Below are positions 23,704 through 34,798 of a DNA stretch of 64,000 bases, one piece after another. Numbering within the stretch: position 1 is the stretch's first letter; each line of letters starts with the position of its first letter. Position numbers and translations under genes: made by a program. Origin of the DNA: Erigeron canadensis (lineage: Eukaryota; Streptophyta; Magnoliopsida; Asterales; Asteraceae); the NCBI RefSeq assembly GCF_010389155.1, contig NC_057767.1:22827723-22891722 (forward strand), given 5' to 3'. The notes beneath the pieces are model-generated. The model did no database searches and was not told where the DNA came from. It saw only the letters and a program-made list of their open reading frames with translations.

Positions 23704-24533
23704 GTGCAGGTTGAAGATGAAGGAACTGTTGATGAAGAGATCGAGATGGAGCCGAGCCCGACCGTGAAAACTCCGACCGTTCGGTCTACCAATGTTGAGA
23801 AACCTACTATTGAGACACCTCTGGTGAAACCTTACCAACCGAAGGTGTCGTTTCCTCAACAGTTGAAGAGGGGGAAGATCAAGGAGAACTTTAAGAAGTT
23901 TGTTGATTTAATTCAAAATGTTAACATTACTGTCCCGTTAGTTGATCTTCTTGCAGGTATGCCTAACTATTCAAAGTTTCTCAAAGATCTCATTTCGGAT
24001 AGGAAGAAGCTAGAAGAAAGCAAGACGACAGTGATGAGTGTCGAGGTTTCCGCCATAATAAAGAACGAGATACCCCTAAGTTGGAAGATCCAGGGAGTTT
24101 TCTTATTTCTTGTTCTTTTGGGATTAAATTGTATAAGGCATTGGCCGATCTTGGAGCCAGCATTAATTTAATGCCTTATTCGGTCTACAAGAAATTGTCC
24201 TTAGGTGAATTGTCCCCGACCCGCATGAGCATTAGGCTTGCGGATAGATCATTCCAATATCCCATGGGGATAGCGGAAAACTTGCAGATTAAGGTGGGTC
24301 ATATGATTTTCTTGGTAGATTTTGTTATACTAGAAATGAAGGCAGACGTCAATGTGCCTCTAATCTTAGGCCGACCATTCCTTATGACTGCGAATGCTAT
24401 CATCCGGGTTAAGGCTAAGGAAATTTCTTTAGGTGTCGGTGATGACCGAGTCGTATTTAATGTTGATAGAGCTCTTAAACATCCTTACTCGTGTGATGAA
24501 TCTTGTTTCAGGATAGATGTTATTGAAGAATAG
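23704..24533 (+). pseudogene. Athila linker and aspartic protease (broken)
   Basis: The first frame (23704-24171) has the Athila linker pattern FPQQLKRGKIKENFKKFVDL and LLAGMPNYSKFLKDLISDRK. The protease follows in another frame (24081-24533): EDPGSFLISCSFG, then LADLGASINLMPYSVYKKL, where the catalytic Asp stands in D-L-G-A as usual for this lineage, then VPLILGRPFLMTANAII. A one-base shift near 24080 separates the two frames, and a TAG at 24531-24533 ends the second. Confidence 0.85.
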
Positions 24534-24535
24534 GA

Positions 24536-25534
24536 TGCTTTGGAAAAGGAGCTTATGGATTACTTGGATATGGAGGATGGGCAAAAGCTTTGTTAGCTTG
24601 TAATGAAGAAGAACAGGAGATGGTTGATGAGATGATGCAAGAGATCATGGCATTAAGCGTTGATGAAACTCCACCGGATGATGAATCTTTTGAAGAGATC
24701 AAGGTTGATAGGAGCAAACGGGTGCTTACTTCGGTTGAGAGCCCTCCTACCGATTTGGAGCTCAAACTGCTTTCGGATAATTTGGAGTATGCATACTTAG
24801 AAGGTACATCTTTCCTCCCTGTTGTCATTTCATCTTCCTTGATGGTGGATGAAAAATCTAGGCTTATTACTGTCTTGAAGGCCCATAGAAGGGCCTTTGC
24901 ATGGAAAATTTCCGATATTCCGGGTATAAGTCCAGAATTTTGTAAGCACACAATAAATTTTGTTGATAATGTCAAACCTATTGTGCAAAGACAACGGAGA
25001 TTAAATCCGAACATGAAAGATGTTGTGAAGAAGGAAGTTATTAAGTTGTTGGATGCGGGAATCATATTCCCCATCTCGGATAGTTCATGGGTGAGTCCGG
25101 TACATTGTGTACCGAAAAAGGGTGGGATGACTGTTGTGCTAAATGATAAAAATGAATTAATTCCCACTAGAATTGTCACGGGTTGGAGGGTATGTATTGA
25201 TTATCGGAAGCTAAATGATGCAACCCGCAAGGACCACTTCCCATTGCCCTTTATCGATCAAATGCTCGAACGGCTCGCCGAAAATGAGTATTTTTGTTTT
25301 TTGGATGGGTTTTCTGGGTACTTTCAAATACCTGTTGACACGAAAGACCAAGAGAATACCATCTTTACTTGCCCCTTTGGCACTTATGCCTATAGGAGGA
25401 TGCCATTCGGTCTTTGTAATGCCCTGAGGACTTTCCAAAGTTGTATGATTGCTATTTTTCAGGATATGATTGAAACATCCATGGAAGTTTTTATGGATGA
25501 TTTTTCTGTGTTTGGAAATAAAAGTTTTTTCTAA
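24536..25534 (+). pseudogene. Athila reverse transcriptase (C-terminally truncated)
   Basis: An open stretch from 24590 to 25534. Motifs: HRRAFAWKISDIPGISPEFC, then VPKKGGMTVVLNDKNELIPT, GWRVCIDYRKLNDATRKDHF, FLDGFSGYFQIPV, CPFGTYAYRRMPFGLCNA and the catalytic FMDDFSVFG at about 25493-25520. The sequence after FMDDFSVFG should continue into the thumb and connection. Instead it jumps to the start of RNase H in another frame, a loss of about 80 codons. That alone would inactivate the polymerase. Confidence 0.9.
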
Positions 25535-27414
25535 AATCACCCGGTCTATGACCAAGTTGTTAGAGAAAGATGTTCCATTTGTGTTTGATAAAGAGTGTCT
25601 TGATGTATTCAACTTGTTGAAAGAAAATTTGACCAATGCACCCATCATGACTCCCCCTAATTGGTCATTACCATTCGAGTTGATGTGTGATGTTAGCGAC
25701 TTTGCTTTAGGGGCCGTTTTAGGCCAAGGGGAGGATAAACATTTCCGTCCTATTTCGTATGCTAGCAAGACATTAAACCCAGCCCAACAAAATTACACTA
25801 TGACTGAAAAAGAGTTGTTGGCTGTTGTTTATGCTTTTGATAAATTTCGACCCTACTTGGTCCTTAACAAGACCATTGTTTATACTGATCACTCTACCTT
25901 AAGGTACTTGTTCTCGAAACAAGATGCCAAGCCCTGTCTTATTCGTTGGGTCTTGCTTTTGCAAGAATTTGACATCGAGATAAAAAAGATAAAAAAGGGG
26001 CCGAGAATGTGGCAGCTGACCATCTTAGTAGGCTCGAAAATCCTCACCCGTGAGGAATTACAAGAGCATGAAATTAATGATGGTTTTCCTGATGAGTTTT
26101 TGATGAAGCTTGAAACAGGACCTTGGTTTGCCGATATTGCTAACTATCTTAGTTCAGGTGCAATTCCAGAAGATATGTCGAAGCAAGAAAGGAGGAAACT
26201 TTTTACCGAGGCTAAGCATTATTTTTGGGAAAATCCATTTTTGTTTAAAACTTGTGCAGATGGGATGATAAGGACGTATGTGTCGGAAGATGAGACCCGA
26301 CGAATTCTTGATGCTTGTCACCACGGGCCATCCGGTGGACATTATGGATCGTCAGTCACTGGTAAGAAACTGTATGATGCTGGATTCTATTGGCCGACCG
26401 TGTTCAAGGAAGCGCAAACTTTGGTAGAGGTTTGTGATGTGTGTCAAATACAAGGTAACATTTCCAAACGTAATGAAATGCCTCAACATTTTATTCAGGT
26501 ATGTGAAGTTTTTGATGTTTGGGGCATAGACTTTATGGGACCTTTTCTCCCATCACATAGGAACTTGTATATTCTTGTTGCTGTCGATTATGTTTCGAAG
26601 TGGGCCGAGGCTAAAGCCTTGTCAACAAATGATGCACGTGTTGTCATTCACTTTTTAAAACAACTTTTCTGTAGGTTTGGAATGCCCAAGGCCTTAATCA
26701 GTGACCGCGGAAGCCACTTCGCGAATCACCAACTCGCTAAGGTGCTAAAGAGGTACGGTGTGAATCACCGCTTTTCAACCTCTTACCACCCGCAAACGAG
26801 TGGCTAAGTTGAAAACACAAATCGGGCATTGAAAAGAATTCTTGAGAAGACCGTAGGAGATAACCCGAAGTCTTGGTCCACCAAGCTTGATGATGCTCTA
26901 TGGGCATTTAGGACCGCCTACAAGACACCGATTGAGACTACCCCATTCCGGTTTCTTTATGGCAAGACTTGTCATCTTCCTAATGAAAATTGAGCATAAG
27001 GCCTATTGGGCACTCAAGAATTGTAACATGGACTTAGTTGAAGCCAGTGAGTTGAGATCTATGCAACTGAATGAATTAGATGAACTGAGGTTGTATGCTT
27101 ATGATAACTCTTTACTTTATAAGGAATGAACTAAAGTGTGGCATGACTGTAGGCTTAGAAAGAAGGATTTTAAAGCCGGTGATAAAGTGTTGTTGTTCCT
27201 TTCCAAGTACAAGTTTAAGCAACCCAAGTTGACATCTAGGTGGACCGGCCCTTTTGTGATCAAACATGTTTATCCGTCTGGTTATGTGGAATTGTTTAAA
27301 TCAGATGGTACTTCTTTTATCGTTAATGGTCACAAATTGAAGCTTTATCATCAAGAGGAGGAGGCTGTGGGAGTCGTCGTTGACGAGCTTCCATTTTTCG
27401 AAATTAAGCAATGA
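25470..27414 (+). pseudogene. Athila RNase H and integrase (broken)
   Basis: RNase [21 protein letters not shown], then [20 protein letters not shown] and [18 protein letters not shown]. Integrase: a zinc-binding H-H-C-C region ([11 protein letters not shown], later CDVCQ), first catalytic Asp in [10 protein letters not shown], second in [12 protein letters not shown] at 26805-26807 interrupts just before [13 protein letters not shown], which holds the third acidic residue. A further frameshift lies near 26985 and a TGA at 27127-27129. The C-terminal part (27136-27414) has KFKQPKLTSRWTGPFVIKHV, the usual integrase C-terminal core. Confidence 0.88.
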
Positions 27415-28006
27415 GAAAGGACTTCGAGTCTAGCTAAAGACTCGTAAATAAATTAAGCGCTTCGCGGGAGGCAACCCGTTTTTTTGTGTTTTTATGTTTT
27501 TTTTGTGTGAAATTTTAGCAACTTTCATGTTTTTAAGGTGTTTATGTCGAGTATTGCAGGTCTGGACTTTCCTTACGCGTTCCGGTAAGTTTTTCATGGA
27601 CGAAATACGAGGTAAGTGTGGGGGGGTGACACTGCGACGCAGTTTTTGTCCTAATAGTAAGTGCGACGCAGATTAATCATACTACGAAGCATAAAAATCC
27701 TCGAAAATAAAATGACTGCGCCGCAGTCTGCTAAGTGCGACGCAGTCCGTGTGTGTGTTTCAAATAATTCGAAAATCCAATAAATAAATAAATAAATTTA
27801 AATGAAACGGCGACGCAGTCAAAGACTGCGACGCAGTGCTAAGCCAGATCGGGTCAAAGCAGTCAAAAGGGAAGGGTTTCTTCACTTTACCTTTTTACCA
27901 AAAAAATTGAAACCCTTTTCTCTCTCAAACAATCAAACCCAGCCGATCCCTTTTCCTCCCCTCTCAATCTGTTTGATTTTCTTGTTCTTTTCAATTTACT
28001 AACATC
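27415..28006 (+). other. Leader between pol and the third Athila ORF, with palindrome cluster 2
   Basis: No coding frame that I trust. It holds the second palindrome cluster: 27631 (ACTGCGACGCAGT), 27660 (AGTGCGACGCAGA), 27715 (ACTGCGCCGCAGT), 27734 (AGTGCGACGCAGT), 27807 and 27825 (ACTGCGACGCAGT). A 7-G run sits near 27620. The third ORF's start codon follows at 28007. Confidence 0.75.
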
Positions 28007-30021
28007 ATGACAAGATCCGGGGAGGTTAGTATCCCCTCTTTGTTTTATTTTTCTTTTTCTTATTTATTTTTAGTTTTAATTGTTGAATAAATGTAGGACT
28101 TGTTGTCAAGATTGAATAAATAAGAACTCGCAATTGGGGTCAAGGGTTGTTCTTTTCTTGATTGATTGCTTAATTTTCTTCTTGGATAAACCTAGGTTAT
28201 GAGTTCTATGAATTGTGATTTGAAAATTATATTGAAACTTCAGTTCCTTGCCCAGAAACCCTTTGAGCGCGACGCTGTTTCATTAAACTACGCCTCAGTT
28301 TGGGAATGTATGAGGGCGACACAGTCTTCAAACTGCGCCGCAGTGTTATTGTCGAGGTATAGACTGCTTCACAGTCATGCCAGACTGCGTCGCAGTCCAA
28401 CCCATTTCAGCCTTGACCCCTTCTAAGCTCATATATAGTAACAATTATATTGGCGGTTGATTGTTTTTTGTTTTGTTTGTTTGTAGGCCGCTGTTACAGG
28501 TGGACGCAACCCAAGACGGGCCACTTCTTCATCTCACACGGGTGAAGAAGCATCGGATGTGGCTCAAGCTCAAGCCGCCGTTGCTCCCGTTCCCGCATTA
28601 TCCGCTCATCAATGGCTCACTTGGCCTAGAGCCTCTCAAGAAGAGAAAGCTGCATATAATGAACGGTTGGAGAAATTTCTCCACAAAGACATCGAGGAGC
28701 CCAAGTATCTTCCATCTAGTATGCTTGATATGTTGGCTATACGAAGGGATATTGAGGGATTTTTACGGTTGGCGGGTATGGAGAACGATGAGAATGGAAA
28801 CCCGATTGATCAAGAGTTTAGAATGTGGTTTGATATTTTTGGTAATAGAGAGTCGGTTTGTAAAGAATGATGCTTAGAGGTATACTCGACCATTAATGTA
28901 AGTAAGATTGATAAAGTTAAGGACATTTTTGCTGAAAAATGTATTCATTTCCGATGTGGGGGTAGGGATAGATCCTTAACTATTGCTGAGTTTGGTCTAG
29001 CTACTGGTATGTACACTAGAGAACTTGAGCAGGGGGGGCTAGAACCGGGTTGGGATTCCCGGATGGTAATCAAAAGTCGTATTATACACAAATTACCGGG
29101 GGTGAAACTTGGGCGAATGGTGTTGGGGTGAGCAACATTAAGTCACCTATTTTGAGATTGTTTTTGAAGATGATCACTTATTTGGTTGTTCAGCGGTCGA
29201 ACCACAGAGATAAGGTTTATTTGGAAGACATGTCGTTGTTGAGGTTGTTTCACGAGGGAGCCCCGTATAGGTTGGCTTGTGCGCCATACATGGTGGCGAA
29301 ACATATGGGGACCCGGGGAATGAGAGACAGGAAGTTGGTGTGTGGTCATTACATCACATGAATGGTTAAGTTCTTTAGCTGTGAAAATGATCGTGCGAAT
29401 ACAGTGTTTACCTTGAATTGGAAACATATGAAGGAGTTTGAGTACACTGATTTGAAGAGATTTGGTTTGTTGAAAAAACAAACCCATAGGGGTTTGAATG
29501 CTTTGATCGACTTTGGTGATGCTGCCCCCGAGGGTGAAGAGGGGGATGATGGTGATGATGATGTTGATATGGAGGAGGCGGCTAAGGAGGAGCCCGAGCC
29601 ACTATGATGTCCTAAACGTCGTGCTACCTCCACTACGGGAGCTTCTTCTTCTTCTTCTGCCGCTCCCGCAGGTTTTGATCTCACCTCTCTTCAGTCTGTT
29701 GTGGATAGGATGTTCGAGTCTCAGCAGGTCTTTCACTCCCGCATGGATGATTTTCGTGAGCAGGTGGGGAGTGTTATGACTATGGTAGGTTCTGGCCTAG
29801 GGAGAGTGGTCTATGATTCGCGGCGTTACCAGCCGATGTGGGAGGCACAGTTGAGAGGGCAGGATTTTCGCCCACCCACCGATCTTTTGGATTATCGTCC
29901 ACCCTCTAGGTTTATCCCTCATCGGAGAGTTGGTGGAGGTTTCTACTTTCCTCCAGAGCATCAGGTTGAGGAGCCTCCACGTCATGATCCAGGTGCATTG
30001 GGACCGGATATGCCGGTCTGA
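28007..30021 (+). pseudogene. Third Athila ORF (env position) with an apparent 5' intron, broken
   Basis: An ATG at 28007 opens a six-codon exon ending in GGGGAG before GTTAGT. A pyrimidine-rich acceptor TTTGTTTGTAG ends at 28486, and exon 2 starts at 28487 in the same frame. This predicts a 462-base intron. Exon 2 has EEPKYLPSSMLDMLAIRRDI, then RSLTIAEFGLATGMYTREL, as in the ATHILA-type plant ORF family. A frameshift falls near the G-run at 29031, then the rest stays in one frame to 30021 with TGA stops at 28868, 29359 and 29605. The middle has an acidic run near 29540. I see no signal peptide or clear transmembrane segment, so calling it an envelope rests on position only. Spliced subgenomic RNA for this ORF is known in a barley Athila-type element (Bagy-2). 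Confidence 0.75.
28270..28396. repeat. Palindrome cluster 3, inside the predicted intron
   Basis: Units at 28332 (ACTGCGCCGCAGT), 28363 (ACTGCTTCACAGT) and 28384 (ACTGCGTCGCAGT), with decayed ones at about 28268, 28288 and 28315. The block 28332-28400 is similar over about 70 bases to 20551-20620 in the LTR, including the spacer 'ttgtcgagg', so it was copied as a unit. Confidence 0.8.
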
Positions 30022-30622
30022 TTTAGTAATTATACAGGTACATATGCATGTATGGACGTTAGCCAGGCGGGAGCTGCAGAGCCGACCTTTGCTGAGTAGG
30101 TGGTTGGATCATTCTTTGATTATGGTAACATTCCTGGTTACCAACATTATCCACCTCATCCTCCACCACAGTGATCCGTCGCAGGTTGAAGACTGGAAGC
30201 CGTCTATCAGCTTAATTGATGGCTTGTATTATTTGTTTGAACATTTCATTTTCTGTACTTTCTCATTTTCATTTGGTTGGTTTGTATCCACCCTTTGGGG
30301 TGATGAGACATCGTATTTTATTTTCCATTTCCGTTACTTAGTAGGGTAGAATGTTGCATGCTTAACTTGGTATTATTATGTTGGCTTTTATTTGTGTTCA
30401 TGTGTGATAGCAAGGTTGTCATTTGCATATGCTGGTAGTAAGTTCAGCGCTCATATTCTTGTTGGCATCATTCGCGCAGGGAACACCACATATACCTGAC
30501 AAGTTTTTCTTGTCCTTATTTTGTTTTTTTTTTAGTTTAGTTTTCCCTATTTCCTTTACTTTGGCTTAGTTATTGGACATTGAGGACATTGTCCAACTCA
30601 AGTGGGGGGGGGGGGGGGAAGG
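30022..30622 (+). other. Athila 3' untranslated region and polypurine tract
   Basis: Non-coding after the third ORF. It ends in 'attgaggacattgtccaact' followed by AGT and a run of 15 G (30604-30618), the typical Athila purine tract. 'gacattgaggacattgtccaa' forms a small inverted repeat just before it. Confidence 0.65.
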
Positions 30623-32011
30623 TAAATAGGAAAAAGTCGGGTATTTTTGACGATTTTGCATGCTTGTCCTTGTAGTTAATTGCTTTTGTCACCTAACTAT
30701 AGATTTTAATGAGCAATGTAATTACAACCTTGGTACAAACTTTTAATCTGTGGAATGTGTTTTGACTGATTAACGTGGCAATCCCTTCTGGATTAATAAC
30801 ATTGCTAGCATGCTTATAGCACCAAAACACCAAATTGTGAGATTATTAATTCATTGCTAGATATAATAGGTGTACGGTTTTGGAATTATTAGCCTTGTAA
30901 ATTTGTCCCTCTCTTAGGCTTTTGGATTTATCCGAAAGTAAGGGTCTCTTTTAGAGCTCTGAACTATGATGTGCAAGTTTGAGGTTGATTTTCCATTTCC
31001 GAATTGTTTCATTTGCTATGAGTATGCCGGTGATAGCGTTGATTCTAGAACTTGTCCTAGTTGATCGTTCCGTGGTTTTCTAGATGAGGAAGAGGCAAAT
31101 TTAGGATAAAACCTTTGTTCTTTGTATGTTTCACCCTTTGTTTCGTAAAATTTTTTATGTGCATGTTTTGTAATGTGCTTAGTAGCTAACTACATTGGTT
31201 AGTGAACCACCCGTCTAAAACCCTTATGTTGCACTCGCTTTTAGTGCAAGAAACAATAGAAAACATGTTGTCATTAGCCTGTTCTTTGTTATTAAATCCA
31301 CCTAAATATTCACCTTTCCTAGCTATACCGATAGTCGAAGTCCTGGTGGGTCATTGGTTGCCTATGCTAGTGGATGGTTTGGGTTTTGCCTTATTATGCC
31401 AGGTCAGGATATTCTCATTTATTGGGGGTAAATTGATTTCGCCATGTTTTTTTGGAGAAAGTCTAGATTGTTCATCTTAGCATACTTCATAAATGATTTG
31501 TCACTGTTTCAATATTTATTAAGAGAATACCAATTAGTCAGAGTAAAAGTAGCTCATAAAAAAAAGGAATAAAAGAACTGAAAAATATGAAAAAAAAAAA
31601 TGAAAAAGAGCTTGGGCTGTCAGTTGGTATTTCTCATTTTAGGTCAAATCATTTTTGTAAGTTGGTACTATTACACCAACGAAAGGATCTTGGAAAGTTA
31701 TAATCTTCAGTTGTTATCAGCAAGTTGGCAAGTTTGATTAAGTCGACATTGGTTAGATTTGGTTGATAAGTTGTTTGATTGTCATACACCACAATGGTGT
31801 CCGTTTTTGATCGTTCTATTGGGGCTTATGGTCGGGAGAACTTCTTGGGATGTGGACCGTTGGCAACTAATGGCATGGGTTTGTTGGGACTAGACTATAT
31901 GTGAAAAATTTGTTAAATGTTGTGTTAGTTCTTTGTTAACACTAATTGTTTACCCAAATTTCCATACCTTGTTTAAATGCCCTGTTTAGCCTAATGTTAC
32001 AACCATTAAAG
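30623..32011 (+). other. Region between purine tract and recognisable 3' LTR
   Basis: About 1.4 kb with no good frame. It does not resemble the first 490 bases of the 5' LTR, which should follow the purine tract. It includes an A-rich stretch (31556-31605). It is either the element's long 3' region or foreign sequence that replaced the start of the 3' LTR. Confidence 0.5.
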
Positions 32012-32996
32012 TCCAGACGATTTTTGAGTATTTTTCAAGGGTTTTTCTTGTATTCAATCATTTTGAAGGATCTCAAGCTCGATTGGAATCATTCCGTTAT
32101 TCGTTTTCAATTCCTTATACTCGGTAACGATGAATTTTCCATATCTGATTCGTTATTTGTATTTTAATATGAGTGGCTAATCGCCTTTTCATCCATCTTT
32201 ATGGAGTGAGACAATATGTAAGGATTGCACAATATTTTATACATCAAGTGATTTGATTTAACGTTGTGTCGTGATCTTAATCTATTAACTCTTTGTTATT
32301 TAATTATTAAATGCGGATAGTTTTTATACAAGCTTAGTGCCAACTAGGGTTGGGTAGAAGTCATTTTGATCGCTTGGTTAGAAGCGATTGGTTCTATGAC
32401 GGGTACGGTAGAAGGTAATTAATATTTAATAAGGATTAACGGGTTGATGGTTGGGTACAATCAATAGACACAATTGTTATCTGAAATGACCAGAACCATT
32501 GTTGAACTAGAGAAGTTATAAAAAGGCATCTCGGGGTACTAGTCTTAATAATGGAACTAGTTTATACAAGAGAGTCAAATAAGTTGTTAACTTGACGGGT
32601 ACGGAGTTGAAGATTAATTTGAGTCTCAGTCATTTAATCAACTAATTGGATTTGAACTTCATAAAATGTGCAATCTTAACATGTTGTCGAGCGAAATCAA
32701 GATGGGTGACCTTTAAATTCTTGTTTTTAAACAACAAACTCTTCTTTCAATTAATCCTGAGGGATTACTGACTTTTCTTACTAACTACTTGCAACGTGGC
32801 AATTCGGCCACAAAACCCCCATTTTTACTTGAATCACTTAATTGTTACAATTGCTTATAAAAGTCCTTGCAAACGATCTCGGTTTACCAGTTTTTCACTA
32901 TACTACATGCGATCAGGTACACTGCCTGTGAGTGTGTAATAGTCAGTCTTTCGGTAAATCGTGTTTATAAATTTTAAAGCTAATTTTCGCACATCA
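32012..32996 (+). repeat. 3' LTR of the Athila element, 5'-truncated
   Basis: Matches 20766-21733 of the 5' LTR with about 18 differences by eye plus a small insertion ('cttgtattcaatcat' near 32048). It lacks the first 490 bases, including the TATA box and the palindrome cluster. Its right end is intact and meets the CTTAC duplication. Confidence 0.9.
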
Positions 32997-33001
32997 CTTA
33001 C

Positions 33002-34798
33002 CCAAGATGGATCTGCTAGAGCTTCAGCAACCTCGGTTGGCTCCATTTTACTTACAAAGTTGACAAACATGCAAAAGTTGTCTGTTGCCTTTCTTCTTGA
33101 TTTGACATCAGATAATGGATCACCAATAACTTGGTTGATTGATGACTCCTTGTCCATTTAGTCACATGTTGTGCAGTGTTGATTTCTTGGACAATAGGCT
33201 GATTTAGATTAGATGGCTCAGCATGATTAACTTGAGGAAAAGATTGATCAGCTTGTTCTTGAGTAACAAGATCTGAGTCAGCTTGGGATCCATTTAATGG
33301 ATTTTGAATATTTTCTTGAGTAGGAGTAGGATCAACTTGCATATTTTCAAAGAATGGTAACTCTTCTTCTTCAATCATTTGCTCCCCCTGAGTTTGAGCA
33401 CTCTTGTCTTCAACAGGTGGATTAGAAGGAGGCTCATTCTCAGGAACAACCAGTTCTTCAGAATATATACCATCATCTTCAGGTGAATGGCAGACTAGCT
33501 TAGAGTAACTTTCATCAATATTCACATTTACAGAGTTCTCAATGATCTTTGTTCTTTTGTTGTTAACTCTGTAGGCCTTCATCATTGTTGCATATCCAAG
33601 TAGGATACCTTCATCTGCTTTCTCATCAAATTTTCCAAGATGGTCTTTCTGGTTCAAAATGTAACAAGGACTTCCAAACATTCTTAGGAAACCAATTTCA
33701 AATTTTCTTCGCCTGAGAAGTTCATATGAAGTCTTTTGGTGTCTTTTCACAATGAGAGATCTGTTTTGAGTGAAGTAGGTTGTGTGAATAGCTTCAGCCC
33801 AAAATTGAGGTTTGATATTGTTTTGTGCCATCATGGATCTTGCAGCTTCAATGAGTGTTCTGTTTCTTCTTTTAGCTACACCATTTTGTTGAGGAGTTCT
33901 TGCAACAGATTACACTTGTGAAATACCTTTTTCACTACAGAATGAGTTAAGAGTGACATTCTTGAATTCGGTGCCATTGTCACTTCATAAATGCCTAACA
34001 AGCCTTTTTTAAAGTATTTCAGCTTGCTTGATGAAATGTATAATACTGTCAGCAGCATCACTCTTGTGCTTCAGAAAGAAAACCCATGTATATCTTGAAA
34101 ATTCATCTACTATGACCAATGTATATCTCATCCTAGTGAATGAGGGAGTACTAGTTGGTCCAAACAGATCCATGTGTAGCAAATCTAAACAACTATCAAT
34201 GGTTGAGCATGTCTTTGACTTAAATAAGGCTATGTGTTGTTTTCCTTTCTCACAAGGACCACACAACTTGTCCTTCTCATACTTAATCACAGGAAGACCA
34301 GACACCAACTCCTTCTTGCACAACTTGTTGATGTCTTTGAAGTTCATATGAGACAGCCTTTTATGCCACAACCAATTCAACTCATCTTGAGATTTGGACA
34401 GAAAAAAAACTTCTTTTGTGATAGTTGCATTTCTCATATCAAATGAGTGTAGAGATTCAGCTCTGTTAGCAATCAACACCATATTTCCTTCCAAATCCAG
34501 AACAATTCCCTTATCAGCTCGGAATCTTACTTCATAGCCAGCATCACACAGTTGACTCACACTTATCAGATTGTGCTTCAAACCATTCACATAAGATACC
34601 CTTTTGAAAGTAAGGGGACCATTTAAAAGTATACCAAATCCTTCAGTTCTTCCTTGAGAGTCATCTCTAAATGTAATACTAGGACCAGCGCTTGTCCTAA
34701 AGTTACATAGCAGGGACTTACATCCGGTCATATGCTTGGAACACCCACTGTCCAAGTGCCAGGTATGTGCATACTGTCCAAGTGCCAGGTATGTGCAT
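33002..34798 (-). pseudogene. Protease and integrase of copia element 1 (broken)
   Basis: The minus-strand protease motif MDSGCSKHMTG is at 34755. It is followed by VSYVNGLKHNLISVSQLCDA and the pre-integrase zinc region LWHKRLSHMNFKDI ... CGPCEKG. The integrase core has LLHMDLFGP (first Asp), GTEFKN after a broken stretch near 33970, and QQNGVAKRRNRTL (Glu region) near 33860, with WAEAIHTTYFTQNR downstream. The C-terminal part (33052-33834) has GSPCYILNQKDHLGKFDEKA and a Glu/Pro/Gln-rich linker. The frame runs into the Athila insertion at 33001. Stops interrupt it near 33912, 33985 and 34008. Confidence 0.9.

Larger units (their letters stand above)
20275..32996 (+). mobile_element. Athila-type Ty3/gypsy element nested in copia pol
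   Basis: The element starts TGATATGTCG and ends ...TTTCGCACATCA, flanked by CTTAC at 20270-20274 and 32997-33001. The copia pol frame resumes across it. The primer site TGGCGCCGTTGCCGGGGA is typical of Athila. Order is 5' LTR, gag, protease, reverse transcriptase, RNase H, integrase, a long leader, a third ORF, a G-rich purine tract and the 3' LTR. The 3' LTR lacks about its first 490 bases. A block of about 80 codons between reverse transcriptase and RNase H is missing, and several stops and frameshifts are present, so it is defective. Its LTRs differ by only about 2 percent by eye, making it younger than the host copia element. Confidence 0.92.

Noticed and set aside
24553..25179. Minus-strand frame of 208 codons opposite the Athila reverse transcriptase
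   Set aside because: It is a shadow of the plus-strand frame, which carries the catalytic motifs.
20533..28396. Regularly spaced palindromes as a CRISPR array
   Set aside because: Spacing is irregular, units decay, and the context is a plant retrotransposon.
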